From: Isoetes taiwanensis
Lineage: Eukaryota > Streptophyta > Lycopodiopsida > Isoetales > Isoetaceae
Reading direction: 5' to 3'
Assembly: GCA_021234155.1 (NCBI GenBank)
Contig: JAJEKV010000062.1
Location: 3,445,305-3,509,304 of the forward strand
DNA length: 64,000 nt
The first letter of the stretch is position 1, and each line of letters opens with the position of its first letter. The position numbers and the translations under genes are program-made. Below, in pieces: positions 21,650 to 31,813 of this stretch. The notes below the pieces were generated by a model. That model saw only the letters and a program-made list of their open reading frames with translations, searched no databases and was not told where the DNA came from.

Positions 21650-22080
21650 TTATTGCAAGGGTTATAAGTTATAAGATTTAAGGTTATAAGTTAAGGTTAA
21701 TAGTTTTAAGGTTATAAGTTAAGGTTATAAGTTAAGGTTAATAAGTTAAAGTTAATAATTTTAAGGTTTATAAGTTAAGGTTATTAGTTAAGGTTAATAT
21801 TTTTAAGTTCATAAATAAGGTTATAAGTTTAAAAGTTTATGAATTTGAATTTAGAAGTTTTAAGTTTTAGAAGTTTTAAGGTTATATTTATTGAAGGTTT
21901 GAAGTTTTAACCTTAAAACTTCTAACCTTAAAAGTGCTAACCTATAATAAGCTTTAAAGTTGTTTCTAAGGTTACAACATTTAAGGTTATTATAAGTTAA
22001 TATATTATAGGTTAACTTATTACTATTATAGATTAAGTTATTATAGGTTATTAAGGTTATTATTAAGGTTAACTTTCATT
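21650..22080. repeat. Degenerate TTAAGGTTATAAG minisatellite
   Basis: Variants of AAGGTTATAAGTT and AAGGTTAATAGTTTT recur about 20 times with irregular spacing. The motif is not the plant telomere repeat TTTAGGG. Confidence 0.7.
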
Positions 22081-22155
22081 TAAGAACATGTTAGGGAGAT
22101 GTTATTTGGATATGCTAACTTACTATAAGTTTTTTATGCATTTTAGGTCAATGGC

Positions 22156-25040
22156 ATGCAAAATGCTAAATCCCCCAAGGCCCCCAATGATGGTGATCAA
22201 GGCAAGGATGACAAAGATGATGGCAAAGGAAAGGAAAAGACCTCAAATGAAAAGGATGATGCCAAAGGTAAGGAAATTGTACTTTATAATTCCAGTCGAT
22301 TGGAAAAACAAAAAGGTCAAGATCCCGCATGCATGCAATGAGAGGGAGAGGGAGAAGGGATTATTGTTCTAGCAGATCCTATCAATGCAAAGTGAATGAT
22401 GAAAGATTAGGGGAGGACAGGTTAGGTGTGGCAATCTCAAAATTATATGACAATTGGAAGGAAAAGGGTTGAGGGCAAACAAGAATGCCTTGCTTGTGTG
22501 AAGCAACTAGAGGTTCCAACTATTGTTGCATGGCCTAGGGACAAGATTCAACCTGGAGGGGAACTACACGTTTCCTATAGATGTAGAACCATTGTCAATA
22601 ATGTTCACACAAGTGTAGCAAGAGGCCACTTCCAACTTTCAAACATTATCCCACCAAAAGATGCAAGTCGATTATGATTGTTCTCCGAAGCCTTGATGAA
22701 GGTTAGAGGAAGTGAATGTTGTTGGGCCTCAGTATTAGAATGTTCACAATAGAGGAGATGGTGGCAAGCAAAGAGCTACATATCAGGAACATAAGTGTGA
22801 TAGCAGAGGAATTTCATGTACACCATATTTGGCTATGCAATTGGGATGAAAGATCAAAGAAGAAAAGATTCCCATTGAATGGAAAGTGGATATGTTCAAA
22901 AGCATGGATGTCTATACATGGAATTCCAACCTCTTCTTGGCATAACCGGCAAAAGAGACATGAAAATGGTAGTAAAATTGCATTGCATGGGAACACCGGC
23001 ACGGTAAGGCCTACCTCAAGAACTATAGTGCAAAGGAAATATTTGAAAGATATGTGGATTTCAATGCGTAAAACATGCCACATAAGAGTAAGAAGGATGA
23101 ACAGTGGTAGAGTTATTGTTGAAAAGAGATTGCCATCCCATTGTACCCTTAAGAGCATATTAGAGAAAATAAATGCATTGCTTGAGAACTTGGAGTGGCC
23201 TCTATATATCCCCAGTTTTAGTAGGCTATGGAATAAGCATTTCAAGCATGTGACCATAGCAACTTCAAACAACTTTGCCAAGTGCAATTTATGTGCTAAT
23301 TTGAAGGAGACACTAGATAAGACCGCGGCAACCAAGTCTAAGGGCAAAGATAAAGGGAACATATGAAGGACCATATGACGGATCAACTATCATGTAGATC
23401 AACTTATTGGATGTGGAGGACCTTATCAAGAATGGAACCTAATAACTATCTATGTATTATACATGATAAAATGGACCAACAGAAGACTTGTCTTCCACAA
23501 TTCAAGTACATTCCTAAGTCATGTGGAAGATCATACCCTTTGCAGATTTCAATGACTGGGGCAATATTGCATGGGCAGTCTCAGACCTATTATGGCCATT
23601 TCAGTTTAGAGTTGTGGAGTGATGCTCCGATTTTCACATTGGGAGTATCATGAGGTGTTTAAGAAACTATGAGAAGGGTTACAATGGTCACCCTATGGGA
23701 TCCTACACTAGCCAGGCACTACATAGTGCATTGTTGGATGGAACCCTAATAGTATTGAAAAGTTTAGCAAGGCAAGATTTAGGAGGAATGGACCTAATGA
23801 ACATGTTGGAGCTTCAACATCTCGTGCTAAACCTCGAGATCTGCCCAGAAAGCTCCTCTTGCAACTAGATAATTGTGTTTGGTCAAAATAAGAACAGGTG
23901 GATGTTTTCTTTCCTATCCTACTTACCGGTTTGTGGGTATTTTTGAAAGAGTCAATTTGGGGTTCCTAATGCCCGGACATACTCATGAGGATGTGGATGC
24001 ATTGTTTGGAAAATATAGTCATGTATTGAGACAGCAGACAGTTACCAACTTTCCCAGGCTATTGGAAATATTTCATGGATGTACAAATCCATCTCCTATA
24101 GGATCTATCATAGAAGAAGTGCCTGATTGGAAGAGTTTTGTGGATGGTTATGCTCTCGACATGGAAGGTCATTCTAGACCTCTTCAATTCACTTTTTGGG
24201 TGAGAGAAGGGATTCCAATCATGCAATGGAAAATGAGACCTTCGGAGGAGATGTGGAGAGGTGGGGCAGAAATTTGGCTTGAGGGATGCAAATGGCAAGC
24301 CTATGATACCTCCTGGTCAACCAAAAGCTCTAAAACCAACTGAAGAAGTCAAGCAATTGGGCTTGACTAAGGATGGCATCAATGACTACATCAAGCATTG
24401 GCAAACTAATTCAGATGACACTAATCGTGCATTGATAGATTATTGGAAGAAGGTGATCAACTTGTTGGATGAGGTAGACACATCCTCAGAAGAGCTGCTA
24501 GAAGGGTGGTTCCCTAAAAGTAAGTGGAAAACATTAGCTGGTGCTGACGAAGATGATGGTACCATTAGTAGCATTGTGAAGGCATATGCTCCTCCTCAAT
24601 CTGATAAACACTATGTTGGTCCTAAGAAGGATAGGCCAAAATATTTAGGCATGGATTGTTATGAACCTTCTACTGACGTGGAGTGCCACCAATTTGTAGT
24701 AGTAAAACTAGCAGATCTAGAGACCTATCCAGTGTGGTTGGGATACACTATCTCGGATATTTGCAAAGAAGAAGGTGATGTTAACTTCAATAAGGTGCGC
24801 GTGGAATGGTGGTGTCCAGTACATCAGTTGAGTAATGTCACCGATAAAGAAAGATATTCAGATTGTTGGACAAAGAGGTGGAGGAGAAATCCAAGTGATC
24901 CTGATCTTTGGCTAGACATTGAAACCGTATTGTACTCGTGGACTCCAAAAACTATTCCTAGTAAAACAGCGAGAGTTACAATACCTCAGGATGTAAGGAA
25001 TAAGGTTCTCATATCCTTGGGGATGCTAGTGGAAAAATGA
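22156..25040 (+). pseudogene. DUF7869-type transposase-like gene, frameshifted
   Basis: Successive plus-strand frames form one long protein. An acidic, Lys-rich N-terminus (22156-22341) leads to a region ending KHVTIATSNNFAKCNLC, which is followed by ANLKETLDKT (to 23366). Then come LCIIHDKMDQQKTCLPQF and HGQSQTYYGHFSLELWSDA (23363-23653). The core is LQLDNCV, GQNKNRWMFSFLSYL and FERVNLGFLMPGHTHEDVDA, in three different frames across 23860-24010. LDNC--QNKNR and GHTHEDVDALF are the hallmarks of the DUF7869 family, thought to be RNase H-like transposase cores. A final open frame, 24261-25040, ends YPVWLGYTISDI and VRVEWWCPVHQL. At least four small indels break it, so it is non-functional as read. 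Confidence 0.65.
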
Positions 25041-25462
25041 AAAACAGTTACTATGTATCTTTTCTACAGTTAAAGTTGTGTACTACTTGAGTTCCATGAT
25101 ATATGATTTTGTAATTTGAAGTTAAGGTGTGAATTTATATTCCCATGTGTGATTATATGTTAACGTCTATTCTAGTCTAAGGGCAACAAAGTTACTAAAA
25201 AAGTGAATTTATCAAAGTTACTAAAAAAGTGCAATATAAAATTTATCCCAAAATTAAGACATAATCCCAATTTAATTGAATGATGGTTATATTTCAATAT
25301 AGAACTTCTGCAGTTTCTTCCAAATGTAGTGGTGCAGGGCAGAAGAATGCAGAGATAGATGGTAGTGGGGTGGAGAAAGAAATGACTGCTACCAAAGGCA
25401 AACTCAAGCACAAAGCCATGGAGGATCCTTCTGGGAAGGGAAGATAAGCCAAGGAGGCTGTA
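25041..25462. other. 3' flank of the DUF7869-type gene up to the gypsy insertion
   Basis: Mostly AT-rich. A short duplication (AAAGTTACTAAAAAAGTG, near 25189 and 25214) is visible. From 25350 a small open frame (MTATKGKLKHKAMEDPSGKG) leads to the target site GATCT, and sequence of the same character continues after 38469. Confidence 0.4.
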
Positions 25463-25467
25463 GATCT
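25463..25467. repeat. Target-site duplication, left copy (GATCT)
   Basis: GATCT directly precedes the TGTGACGG LTR start. The same five bases directly follow the CGTCACA LTR end at 38465-38469. Confidence 0.75.
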
Positions 25468-25558
25468 TGTGACGGTCCAGGGGAATATACGCCATAAATA
25501 CGTATATTCCTGGATCCGTCACCATACAGGTCTATCTTCATAGCCTTGTATACCATAG
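25468..25558 (+). repeat. 5' LTR stub (91 bp)
   Basis: Nearly identical to the first 91 bases of the LTRs at 35195 and 36830, including the terminal hairpin GTGACGG-TCCAGG / CCTGGATCCGTCAC and ATACGTATATTCC. Similarity stops abruptly after CCATAG, where unrelated sequence with the H3-like gene begins. Confidence 0.8.
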
Positions 25559-25884
25559 AATGGGTCGAAGAATCATACCAATCGGAGACCCGAGTGAAAA
25601 ATGGTGCAAATCCATAATTAGCACTTCAAACCATTAGAAAATTCGAAAAATTTTAGGTATAATACGAATTAATACAGGATTAATACATATCTTAATAATT
25701 AAATAATTACTAAATATGGTGTAATTAATAAGGGGGGGCTAATAGATAGGGGTAATTATGGTGAGAGAATATTCCTAGGGACCCTCCTTTTTAAATATTT
25801 GACACCTCATTCTCTCTCTCCAACCTTCCACCTCCACCTCTCTCTTGCTTTCCTTTACGCCACCCATTTCCCGAACAAGAAGAC

Positions 25885-26971
25885 ATGGCTCGCACCAAGC
25901 AAACCCCACAGAAGGCCCGGCCCTAGGCCCACCCTCTCCATGGCAAGCAGTGCAGGCATGGCACGCCAAGAAGGTCCCCGAAAGCACCTTCGGCCGAGGC
26001 CAGGCGACGACGGAAGTCCCCCGCCAGCCAAAGAAGAAGCCAATAAGCCTCCTTCCATGATGCCGAGGAGAGTCCCAGCAGCAGTTCTCCGTCGGCAGGT
26101 ACTCAGAGAACCGGCGAGTCTCGCCATTTCGGGCCCCTGACATCGGGTGGAAGAAGAGGTGGAAGAACAGCACAACAACGTGTAGGGGAAGCGTGGTCCT
26201 TCAAGCACCAAAGAAGAAGGGCAAGGAGAAAGTCGCTGAGTGGCCGGGAGGAGAGGGCCGCCAGGGAAGAAGAGGGAGCGGAGCGGAGTTGAGGCAGCAG
26301 TGAAAGGAGAACGAAGAGGAAGAACGATAGGCCTCACCGGACCGGCCGCCATAGAGGAGCCCGGGAGGAAGAGGAGGCACAGGAGGGCGGTAGTGGAGAA
26401 GAGGAGGAGGAGCAAAGATCGTGACTCGGACGCCGTGCCACCCTACCCAGTGGGCCGAACCACCAAAAGTGGTGAAGAAGCGTAAGGTGGAGGGCATTCG
26501 CGGGCCCGACAGATCGCTAATTGGGTAAAAAAATGGCGATACAAGGAGTACTCCGCCGCTGGACGAGGTACAACGATTGGTATTGCCGCCAGAGGTGCAA
26601 ATGGTTGTGGAGGGCGGCAGTCAAGAAGAACCAGCCCGGGCCACCCCCACCTAGACCGAAAAACCCAAGAGGGGTTCACCACGGGCCTAACAAAGACGCA
26701 TCGGGTGTTTAGGAGATTAAGCACTTCCGTGATGTGCACAAATCTCCCGATAAGGAAGGCCTTCGAAAGCGCCTCCTTAGGGAAGTAATGCAGAGTTAGG
26801 ACCGATTATAGGGTTACCCCTCTAATGACCCGCCCCCCCGCAAGAGGTCGCCGGGCGTAGCTGGTGCAGCTCTTCGAGGAAGGGAACCTCTGTGCAATCC
26901 ATGCTAAGCGAGTCACCCTCATGCCGAAGGACATTCACTTAGCACGGAGGATCCGCAGGGAGAGGCCCTAG
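25885..26971 (+). pseudogene. Histone H3-like gene with very long tail, frameshifted
   Basis: The ATG at 25885 opens MARTKQTPQKARP, the H3 N-terminus with K4, T6 and K9 positions kept but P7, Q8 and A10 substituted, and stops after 13 codons. About 280 codons of Arg/Lys/Ser/Pro/Glu-rich sequence in changing frames follow, including KKRKVEG. The C-terminal part is the H3 fold: EIKHFRDVHKS at 26713, LPIRKAFE at 26744 in a shifted frame, RLLREVMQ at 26770 back in the first frame, RTDYRV at 26798, QEVAG near 26840, and [18 protein letters not shown] then [18 protein letters not shown] to TAG at 26969-26971. Residue spacing between EI, RLLRE, RTD and LVQ equals canonical H3, so the shifts are compensated. 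A tail this long would be abnormal for H3 and for CENH3 unless introns are present. As read it is not translatable. It could derive from CENH3, but the C-terminus looks closer to canonical H3. Confidence 0.75.
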
Positions 26972-27201
26972 GCCTCAAATTTTGTAAATTTTGTTAGAAA
27001 AGTTAAATTTTCATGTAACTGTGTTTCTTATTAATATAAAAGTTATTTTCCCCTGTAATTAGAAAAATGTTGGATGCTTGAAATTTAGGAAATAGAACCC
27101 AATTGTGGTAGAACTCTTCATAGCATGCTTAGGAATACCCTAGAAATCATAACTACAACGAAAATTTGGCAAAAAAAAATCATAAAAAAAAGCAAAAATT
27201 G

Positions 27202-27273
27202 GGCCAACCGGGTGAGACCGCGCCAATGGCCTCTGCGTCCGCGACGCGGGCGCGTTTCGCGCGGATTCACCCG
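27202..27273. repeat. 72-bp GC-rich cruciform repeat, copy 1
   Basis: CGGGTGAGACCGCGC at the left pairs with GCGCGGATTCACCCG at the right (13 of 15), with a second hairpin GCGTC-CGC-GACGC inside. Copy 2 lies at 27404-27475. Confidence 0.7.
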
Positions 27274-27403
27274 ACTGCCCCAAAAACATGCTTTTAGATG
27301 TCAGTTTTGCTCAAAATAAGTTGCTAGTTAGCTTAGAATCGGCCCAATTAGCCATGTTAGCATCTTGAAATTCCCAAAAATCACCAAAAATGGCTCCAAA
27401 ATA

Positions 27404-27475
27404 GGCCAACCGGGTGAGACCGCGCCAAACGCGTCTGCGTCCGCGACGCGGAGGCCATCCGCGCGGATTCACCCG
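27404..27475. repeat. 72-bp GC-rich cruciform repeat, copy 2
   Basis: It has the same outer arms and inner GCGTC-CGC-GACGC hairpin as copy 1. The copies are in direct orientation with starts 202 bases apart. The sequence between arms and hairpin differs, while the arms are conserved. Confidence 0.7.
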
Positions 27476-27775
27476 GGTCAGCCCATTTTTGACCCAAATT
27501 AGCCAAATTTGATCCAACAAATTGCCATGTAGTGTTTCTTGCTTTGTTTTGCTTAAGTTTGCACTTCATGGTAGTTCATTTGGACACCCAGAGCCATAGA
27601 ACCAAGGCTGTCTTAGGTAGGTACCTTTTTGCACGAACCCCGAGGTCACCCATAGTCTATAAAAATAGGTCTCATTTGCCATTTTTCCTTCTACAGAACT
27701 GCTCCCAGCCCCTTAGGCGATTTTCTGAAACCCCACTGATCCTTGCAAGCCATTTTCTGCACCCTTTCCTACTCA

Positions 27776-28207
27776 ATGGCGCCCAGCAACTTTGAGAGGT
27801 GGTACAATGCTGCAAGCCATATCCATCAGCTTCCTGTAGATCAAGCCTTCTCTGTGTTCGACCACTTGTTTGATCTGCATGCAACTCTGACTAGAACACC
27901 CTACTACACAGACATTATGTGCCAATATGACCAGCAAGTCCTGCCTTGGGAAGTTAGACTGCCCCCTAGGGGAGGGAGTTGGGTTTCTCTTGAGTCACTC
28001 ATCCAAGCCTTAAGTCGAGAATTGGGAGGATCCAAGGGCAAGAAGCAACTATGGGATAGGACTAGGACCATGCCCGATTACATGACCTGCAGACATAATA
28101 GGCATAGGTACCTTTCGTCCCAGACAGCCCTTGCCCTTTTCATGCACTATAAGTCAATCAACAAAGTAGGGGAACCTTCTGTTCAGCCCTTAGACTTAGC
28201 CACTTGA
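27776..28207 (+). CDS. Gag-like ORF, 143 codons, truncated by TGA
   Basis: It starts with MAPSNFERWYNAASHIHQLP and ends LDLAT before TGA. Reading through the TGA, the frame continues YQRARDQILEYRVLRL, so the present end is probably a mutation. The protein is globular-looking, with no zinc knuckle. Its position behind a TATA box and ahead of gag-pol suggests a structural protein of the retroelement. No family is recognised with certainty. Confidence 0.45.
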   Translation: MAPSNFERWYNAASHIHQLPVDQAFSVFDHLFDLHATLTRTPYYTDIMCQYDQQVLPWEVRLPPRGGSWVSLESLIQALSRELGGSKGKKQLWDRTRTMPDYMTCRHNRHRYLSSQTALALFMHYKSINKVGEPSVQPLDLAT

Positions 28208-29300
28208 TACCAGAGGGCCCGTGATCAAATCCTCGAATATAGAGTCCTCCGCCTATGAATACCATGGCACGACGCCGGGGGCACCATCTCCGCAGATTCA
28301 CGAAGACTACGAAAGACTAGGGGAGCAAAACCCGTAATGGGAGAATAGGGAGGCAACAAGGATGCAGAGGTACATGTCGAGGCACGGGCGACGACATCGA
28401 AGAGCTACCGAGCCTCCGGCTCGGCATCACATCCTGTCATGGCCGATAGTCATCGACGGGAGGAGTACATTTTTGCAAACGACATCCTCAACTTGTCAGA
28501 TTGCCAGAAGTGGTCTTCGAATCATTTAACTCTTAGGCATGATAGCACATGGCAAGAGCCAGACTTCATCGACTACTCATACCGTGAGATTCCAAGGAGC
28601 TAGCTGAGAGACACTCTTATCTTTGGGGAGACAATGTCGGACATAGCAGCCTCATCGCCAGATAAGGGAGATCTATCGACAAACAGAACCTATCATCTCG
28701 TGAGGAGGAGTTCCAAGCAGATCTGAGCACACTCTACAAGCCGGGGAGGGGCCCAAGCTCAAGCTTCCACAGGGCCGAGCCAGAGCATGAGGGAAGGGTC
28801 CAAAGGCATCAACTTGGACAACGAACCAAAGATGTGGAGAGATCATGAAGATCTTATGGCGGTGGATGCCTACGGGCGAAGCAACTCAAAGGAAGGGCAA
28901 TCGGATCGCGAGGTATAGGGAAGGGCACGCGACGCCGCTACTATCTTCCGACCCTCGACCAAGGGCAAATGATAGTTTTCCGCAAGGAGTTCAGCCCAAG
29001 GGGGAAGAACTGTGGCACTTCTCATAAGCTCTCGGGCCGGGCAAAGATTCGAAGATATAGCCCATGCCGACCACATTATCCTTTTCAACAGGGCCGTCAA
29101 GGCCCATTGCCTCGACTTTGCGAGAGGGCACCTTAGGGATGCAACACTTTTCAGTGGTAGCAAAGAATAAAGACCGTAACTTCCGTAACCGGAGATGGCC
29201 CGAGCACTTGAAGGAAGATCGACAAGGAACATCTTGCGCAACCTCGGCAAAGGCCTCCGATTCAGGGATGTCAAGAACTTCTTCAGGCTTTCGGGAGGCC
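28208..29300 (+). pseudogene. Decayed continuation of the gag-like ORF
   Basis: Fragments in changing frames continue from the 143-codon ORF: HEDYERLGEQNP, RYMSRHGRRHRRATEPP, FANDILNLSDCQKWSSNHL and, near 29080-29290, RAVKAHCLDFARGHLRDATL and LRNLGKGLRFRDV. Each is interrupted by stops or shifts. It cannot be assigned beyond a retroelement context. Confidence 0.4.
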
Positions 29301-29540
29301 ATTGAATAGTTGTAAAATTTTCTTAAGTTGTGTGCTAAATGTTTTCTTATACCCATTGTGCTAAGACATATCTACCCTATCATGTAATCCTTATGTATTA
29401 ATGGCTATTAACTGTTTTATAAATGCAAAGTTTTGTATGATTTCTTTATAACTAATAAAGATAATTCAATTACAAGTAAGATTGATCAACATCTAACCCA
29501 AATAACATGTATTGATGATCAATCCTTGCAGCAAGGAACT
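29301..29540 (+). other. AT-rich intron-like segment
   Basis: An AT-rich stretch with several ATG-less frames ends in TCCTTGCAG at 29530, a good splice acceptor, just before the open gag-like frame. A matching donor was not pinned down. Confidence 0.35.
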
Positions 29541-30088
29541 CAAGTGCAGGATCTCAAGACCAGCACCGACAACGCAATTGGGTACCAAGGAATTTGTTTG
29601 GCAGAGAACAAGAAGACTTCGAGCAGGATATGTCACCAGAGGCAGTCAACGCAAGGTTGGTGCAGATGAGGAACCAGATGCAACACCTCATCAACTGGGC
29701 GACACCCCTGATGAACGCACAGGAAGATGGTCCTCCACCTCCACCTTGTGTTCCGGGAGGTGACGAAGGCCCTCAGCAGGAAGGGGAGGGCAACCAGGGG
29801 AACGTCAGGGATAGGAGAAGGAAGAGAAGAACCAGGAGCCCATCATCATCTAGCTCCACCATCGCACGCTTCTTCCAAGAAGGGACAGCTCTATTCGACG
29901 GTCGGTCCGACACATCTAGAGTAAGGAAAAGGGCAAGAAAGACGGATGACTATCAGAAAAAGGTGGATAGTGCTATGAGCAACGATGGAAGACAAGGAAG
30001 CCGGGCCGCCTCGTGGAAAGACAGATCGTGCATGGAGGTGAAGCATGGCTTGATGAAATGGAAGAATTTGGTAACTCCTACCAGATGA
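29541..30088 (+). CDS. Gag-like ORF of the gypsy element
   Basis: A frame open at least from 29594 to 30088 encodes AVNARLVQMRNQMQHLINW, an acidic/Pro-rich part, a Ser/Arg-rich NVRDRRRKRRTRSPSSSSS and a basic C-terminal part. Its composition fits the N-terminal half of a gypsy Gag. It ends at TGA at 30086-30088, and the Gag pattern resumes downstream in other frames. Confidence 0.5.
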
Positions 30089-30901
30089 AAGACAAGGACA
30101 TAGGGAAAGTTGCTACAGCTAACCTTATTGGACCGCAAGGGATGGTGGAAGGGATATGCTAAGTCTAACAAGCCGAAGAGGAACAATTGCAGTGTTTAAG
30201 ACCTTCAAGAAGGCTTTTTCCAAGAAGCACTATGTGCCAAGGTCTCATACTAGTAGACAGATCCAAATAGTTTTTTGTGTTGAATCGTGGTAGCTTATCG
30301 CTGGCTAAGTATACCGAAGAATTCATGAGGCTTAGGCTCCATGTTCCCGAGTCTCTCGAAAAGGCAAGCGGTGGATACCTACATTGAGGGGTTGAACAAA
30401 GAATATCAAGAGGCTTGTGAGAGCAATCAACCCAAGGTCGGTCTGCAGAGGTCAAGATAAAGCTATAAGTTTGAGGAGGCACCAAAGAACTCCAGCAGAG
30501 AAGTAGTCAACCTTCGGGGTAAGAGTTCAGGGCAAGATCGTGGGCAATATCGTGGTAAGCAATCAGCAGCCACACCATCGAGGCCAGCAAAGCAAGGTAA
30601 GAGTCGAACAAAGCTTTTGGGGACCGAAGCCACGTAATGCATCGTGGGGTTTTGCTCTTAAAAGCCCTAGACAGACTGGCCAAGGAGAAAGAGACAGAAT
30701 GCATTGAGAAAAGTTATGCTTGTGTGCTTCCGGCCCAGTGGCAATCAACACATGATTGTCCATTCGTCATGCAAAACCTTGGCGTAACTTATGGATTGGG
30801 ATTCCCCAACGTAGTTTTATTTAAGACGACACAGCCAGGAGGCCCGTGACTTCATAGATGGTGAGTGCCACATATGTGCAAACATTGAGTCGTGATATTG
30901 A
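30089..30901 (+). pseudogene. Decayed Gag capsid region
   Basis: FKTFKKAFSKKHYVPRS near 30200 and SLSLAKYTEEFMRLRL with HVPESLEK near 30295 match the F---F---Y-P and S-A-Y---F--L pattern of gypsy Gag. YIEGLNKEYQEACESNQP follows after a shift. No intact CCHC zinc knuckle was found. Several shifts and stops break the frame. Confidence 0.5.
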
Positions 30902-31510
30902 GAGTCACCGACCGTCATCGCGGCTGATGGGATCATAGATAGTAATCCATATGTAGTCCTCATAGATACAGGTAGCTCTCACAATTTTGCATCTCCTAGG
31001 TTGGCTGCCTTAATGAAGAACAAGGTATTGAAGTCTAAGCCAAGGCCAGTAGCTATGGCAAACGGCGCCATTCGGCACACAAGGGGCAGGAGAATCATCT
31101 TTGACATAGACCTTAGTGGGGCTAAGTGGCCGATGGGAGCGGAAGTCATGGATATCGGGAAATACGATCTTATAGTGGGGATGGAATTCTTGAAGCCAGC
31201 CAAAGCCATGATTGATTGCGACCGGAACGAAGTCACCATGACGGCACCAGACGGCAGCAAATTGATAGTGAAAGGTAAGAAGCTAGATTCTCCCATGCAG
31301 TGTATCTCTTTGAAGCAGCTAAGGAAGAGTATAGAAAGGAATAAGGTGGACTACATCTTGAGGATGGAATCAGTTGAGCCGGGCAAGCAGGATGGAAGTG
31401 ATCCAAAGGGAAATCAATTGCCCAGGCAGATAGCAAGGCTTATTTCCGAATTCAAGGATGTATTCCGGATGAAAACCGCGTACCGCCACCTTATAGGGTG
31501 TGGAATGTGA
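30902..31510 (+). CDS. Retropepsin-type aspartic protease region
   Basis: The frame carries VVLIDTGSSHNFASPRLA, the D-T-G-S active site of gypsy proteases (Asp codon at 30965-30967). MDIGKYDLIVGMEFLKPA and IDCDRNEVTM then match the family's D-ILGMD-L and I-W--- segments. The enzyme would cleave the Gag-Pol polyprotein. The frame ends at TGA at 31508-31510, where an intact element would run on into RT. Confidence 0.7.
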   Translation, partial: ESPTVIAADGIIDSNPYVVLIDTGSSHNFASPRLAALMKNKVLKSKPRPVAMANGAIRHTRGRRIIFDIDLSGAKWPMGAEVMDIGKYDLIVGMEFLKPAKAMIDCDRNEVTMTAPDGSKLIVKGKKLDSPMQCISLKQLRKSIERNKVDYILRMESVEPGKQDGSDPKGNQLPRQIARLISEFKDVFRMKTAYRHLIGCGM

Positions 31511-31813
31511 GATCACGCTGGCTCCGTGATGCTTAAGCCTACCAAGAAGGCCATATAGAATGAGCACCCTGAATTGATTGAGCTCAAGAAGCGGCTTCAG
31601 GAATTGCTTGAGCTTGGCTTTATAAGAGCAAGTGTGTCTCCTTCTGAGCACCTATACTCTTTTGTGAAGAAGAAAGATGGGAGCTTAAGAATGTGCATAG
31701 ACTATCGCCCACCAATAAGCGCACGATAAAGAACAAATATGCATTGCCAAGGGCGAGATGACCTAATGGACCCGCTTACAAGGAGCAAAGGTATTCTCTA
31801 AAATTGATTTGAG
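31511..31813 (+). pseudogene. Broken first part of reverse transcriptase
   Basis: Shifted frames give [20 protein letters not shown] and [16 protein letters not shown], the conserved start of gypsy RT, then PRARD-like remnants of the next block. A TAG and at least two small indels separate protease from the intact RT frame. Confidence 0.65.

Larger units (their letters stand above)
26972..27775 (+). other. 3' UTR-like sequence, cruciform repeats and promoter of the next ORF
   Basis: AT-rich sequence with AATATAAAA follows the H3-like stop. Two 72-bp repeats lie at 27202 and 27404 and are listed separately. CTATAAAAATAGG at 27657 is a good TATA box about 120 bases before the ATG at 27776. Confidence 0.5.

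Noticed and set aside
21650-22080. Telomere-like repeats
   Set aside because: The unit is TTAAGGTTATAAG with irregular length, not TTTAGGG or its known plant variants.
25855-26415. 186-codon minus-strand ORF overlapping the H3-like gene
   Set aside because: It is an antisense shadow of a GC-rich, Arg/Lys-coding region and has no recognisable content.
25885-26971. An expressed, functional histone gene
   Set aside because: The frame stops after 13 codons and needs many shifts. Compensated spacing shows ancestry, not present function.
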